Positions 13,455 to 13,889 of a stretch of DNA of 13,889 nucleotides are shown here, piece by piece. The stretch covers positions 1 through 13,889 of the forward strand of contig JAUQXD010000859.1 in assembly GCA_030834835.1 (NCBI GenBank). Reading direction: 5' to 3'. The notes beneath the pieces are model-generated. The model searched no databases. It saw only the letters and a list, made by a program, of their open reading frames with translations, and was not told where the DNA came from. This DNA comes from Thermoflexales bacterium (GTDB taxonomy: Bacteria > Chloroflexota > Anaerolineae > Fen-1058). Both the position numbers and the translations under genes were made by a program. The first letter of the stretch is position 1; each line of letters begins with the position of its first letter.

Positions 13455-13889
13455 TTATTCGTCCTCAAACGGATTGGGATCGTCCGCGTACATCCGATCG
13501 AGCAGGTTAAGTTCCCGCTGTCTGATCGTCGCGCGAAAGTGCTGCGAGCCGTGCATGTGCTTGAAGCCGGCGTAGCCGCGCTCCAGAAAATCGACCAGCG
13601 CCACGTGGCCGGAACTGCGCAGCGGCCGCTTCGCCACCGATAACGTCGGCCCGGTCAGCGGATTACGCACGATGCCGTCGATGCGTTCACAGACCTGCTC
13701 GATCAACTCGATCTGATACACGCGGGCGGCGTAATTGTCGCACAGCCGATAGCCCCCGGCGTACAACTCCGGCGTGATCGTGTCGGTGACGCCCAGTTGA
13801 TTGAGCAGCACATCGAGCAACTGCCGATCGAGCGTTTCGCTTAATTGATGCAGTTCCACCGTCGCGGCCAGCGGGCGCAGCATCGACTC
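13455..13889 (-). CDS. FFLEELY-family-like protein, C-terminal part (runs off the window)
   Basis: About 145 residues are visible, and the frame is open to the window edge; the ATG at 13883 may be internal. The sequence resembles, from memory, the C-terminal half of FFLEELY-type proteins, with YRLCDNYAARVYQIELIEQV, then VDFLERGYAGFKHMHGSQHF, and a final IRQRELNLLDRMY. The motif that names that family would lie outside the window, so it cannot be confirmed. It has no catalytic motif that I know. Its stop codon is 16 bases before the patatin start, and the pair reads as one operon. The family's role is not established, to my knowledge; a link to lipid or inclusion metabolism is suggested only by its neighbours. 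Confidence 0.55.
   Translation of the reverse strand, partial: ESMLRPLAATVELHQLSETLDRQLLDVLLNQLGVTDTITPELYAGGYRLCDNYAARVYQIELIEQVCERIDGIVRNPLTGPTLSVAKRPLRSSGHVALVDFLERGYAGFKHMHGSQHFRATIRQRELNLLDRMYADDPNPFEDE

Noticed and set aside
13439..13468. Patatin 2 start at TTG 13468
   Set aside because: It would overlap the upstream coding region, uses a rare start codon, and adds non-family sequence; ATG 13438 is sufficient.
12254..13510. Long plus-strand ORF (418 codons) opposite patatin 2
   Set aside because: It is an antisense shadow of a patatin with full catalytic motifs; composition is Gln/Arg/His-rich with no domain.

Overview
The window reads as chromosomal DNA from a moderately GC-rich bacterium, most likely a member of the Chloroflexota (Chloroflexi), possibly Anaerolineae- or Roseiflexus-like. 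That placement is inference. It rests on dispersed intergenic repeats I associate with that phylum (attcgtggac-type, aagtagacaag-type, GTCATTGCGAG- and GTCATTCCGAG-type palindromes, and a cctgacaggtct terminator), on Shine-Dalgarno-led genes, and on the mix of phasin and PhaR-type regulator with lipid-reductase genes. I see no tRNA, rRNA, CRISPR array, transposase or phage gene.

Layout. At 3-1025 (+) is the 3' part of an iron-dependent alcohol dehydrogenase, followed by a nested palindrome. At 1258-4291 (+) lie a two-CBS-domain protein, a GMC/cholesterol-oxidase-like flavoprotein and a small patatin-like hydrolase. The minus strand at 4161-5947 carries, in transcription order, a phasin, a PHA-accumulation-type regulator (PhaR) and a DUF1997/SRPBCC-like protein whose 3' end overlaps the patatin gene antisense. 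Divergent from the phasin, at 6133-11421 (+), is an operon-like run: an SCP2-type lipid-binding protein, a 731-residue protein whose C-terminal half resembles cyanobacterial acyl-ACP reductase, an extended SDR/epimerase-like protein, and an MGAT-like acyltransferase with a long basic then acidic N-terminal extension. A strong terminator ends this run. A second SCP2 paralogue follows at 11531-11935. The right edge (minus strand) carries a second, larger patatin and, upstream of it, the C-terminal part of a protein resembling the FFLEELY family.

How the genes may work together. Nearly every gene touches acyl lipids: making a fatty aldehyde (reductase fusion), redox of alcohol and aldehyde (Fe-ADH, GMC enzyme, SDR), acyl transfer (MGAT-like enzyme), carrying hydrophobic molecules (two SCP2 proteins), hydrolysis (two patatins), and coating or controlling inclusions (phasin, PhaR). 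The simplest reading is a module for building and turning over a neutral-lipid, wax-ester, ether-lipid or PHA inclusion. No PHA synthase (phaC) and no aldehyde-deformylating oxygenase is in the window, so the end product cannot be read from it. The best regulatory signal is the phasin/SCP2 divergent region: a near-consensus sigma-70 promoter (TTGACA, 17 bp, TATAAA) for the phasin, overlapped and followed by two copies of a palindromic 19-bp site.
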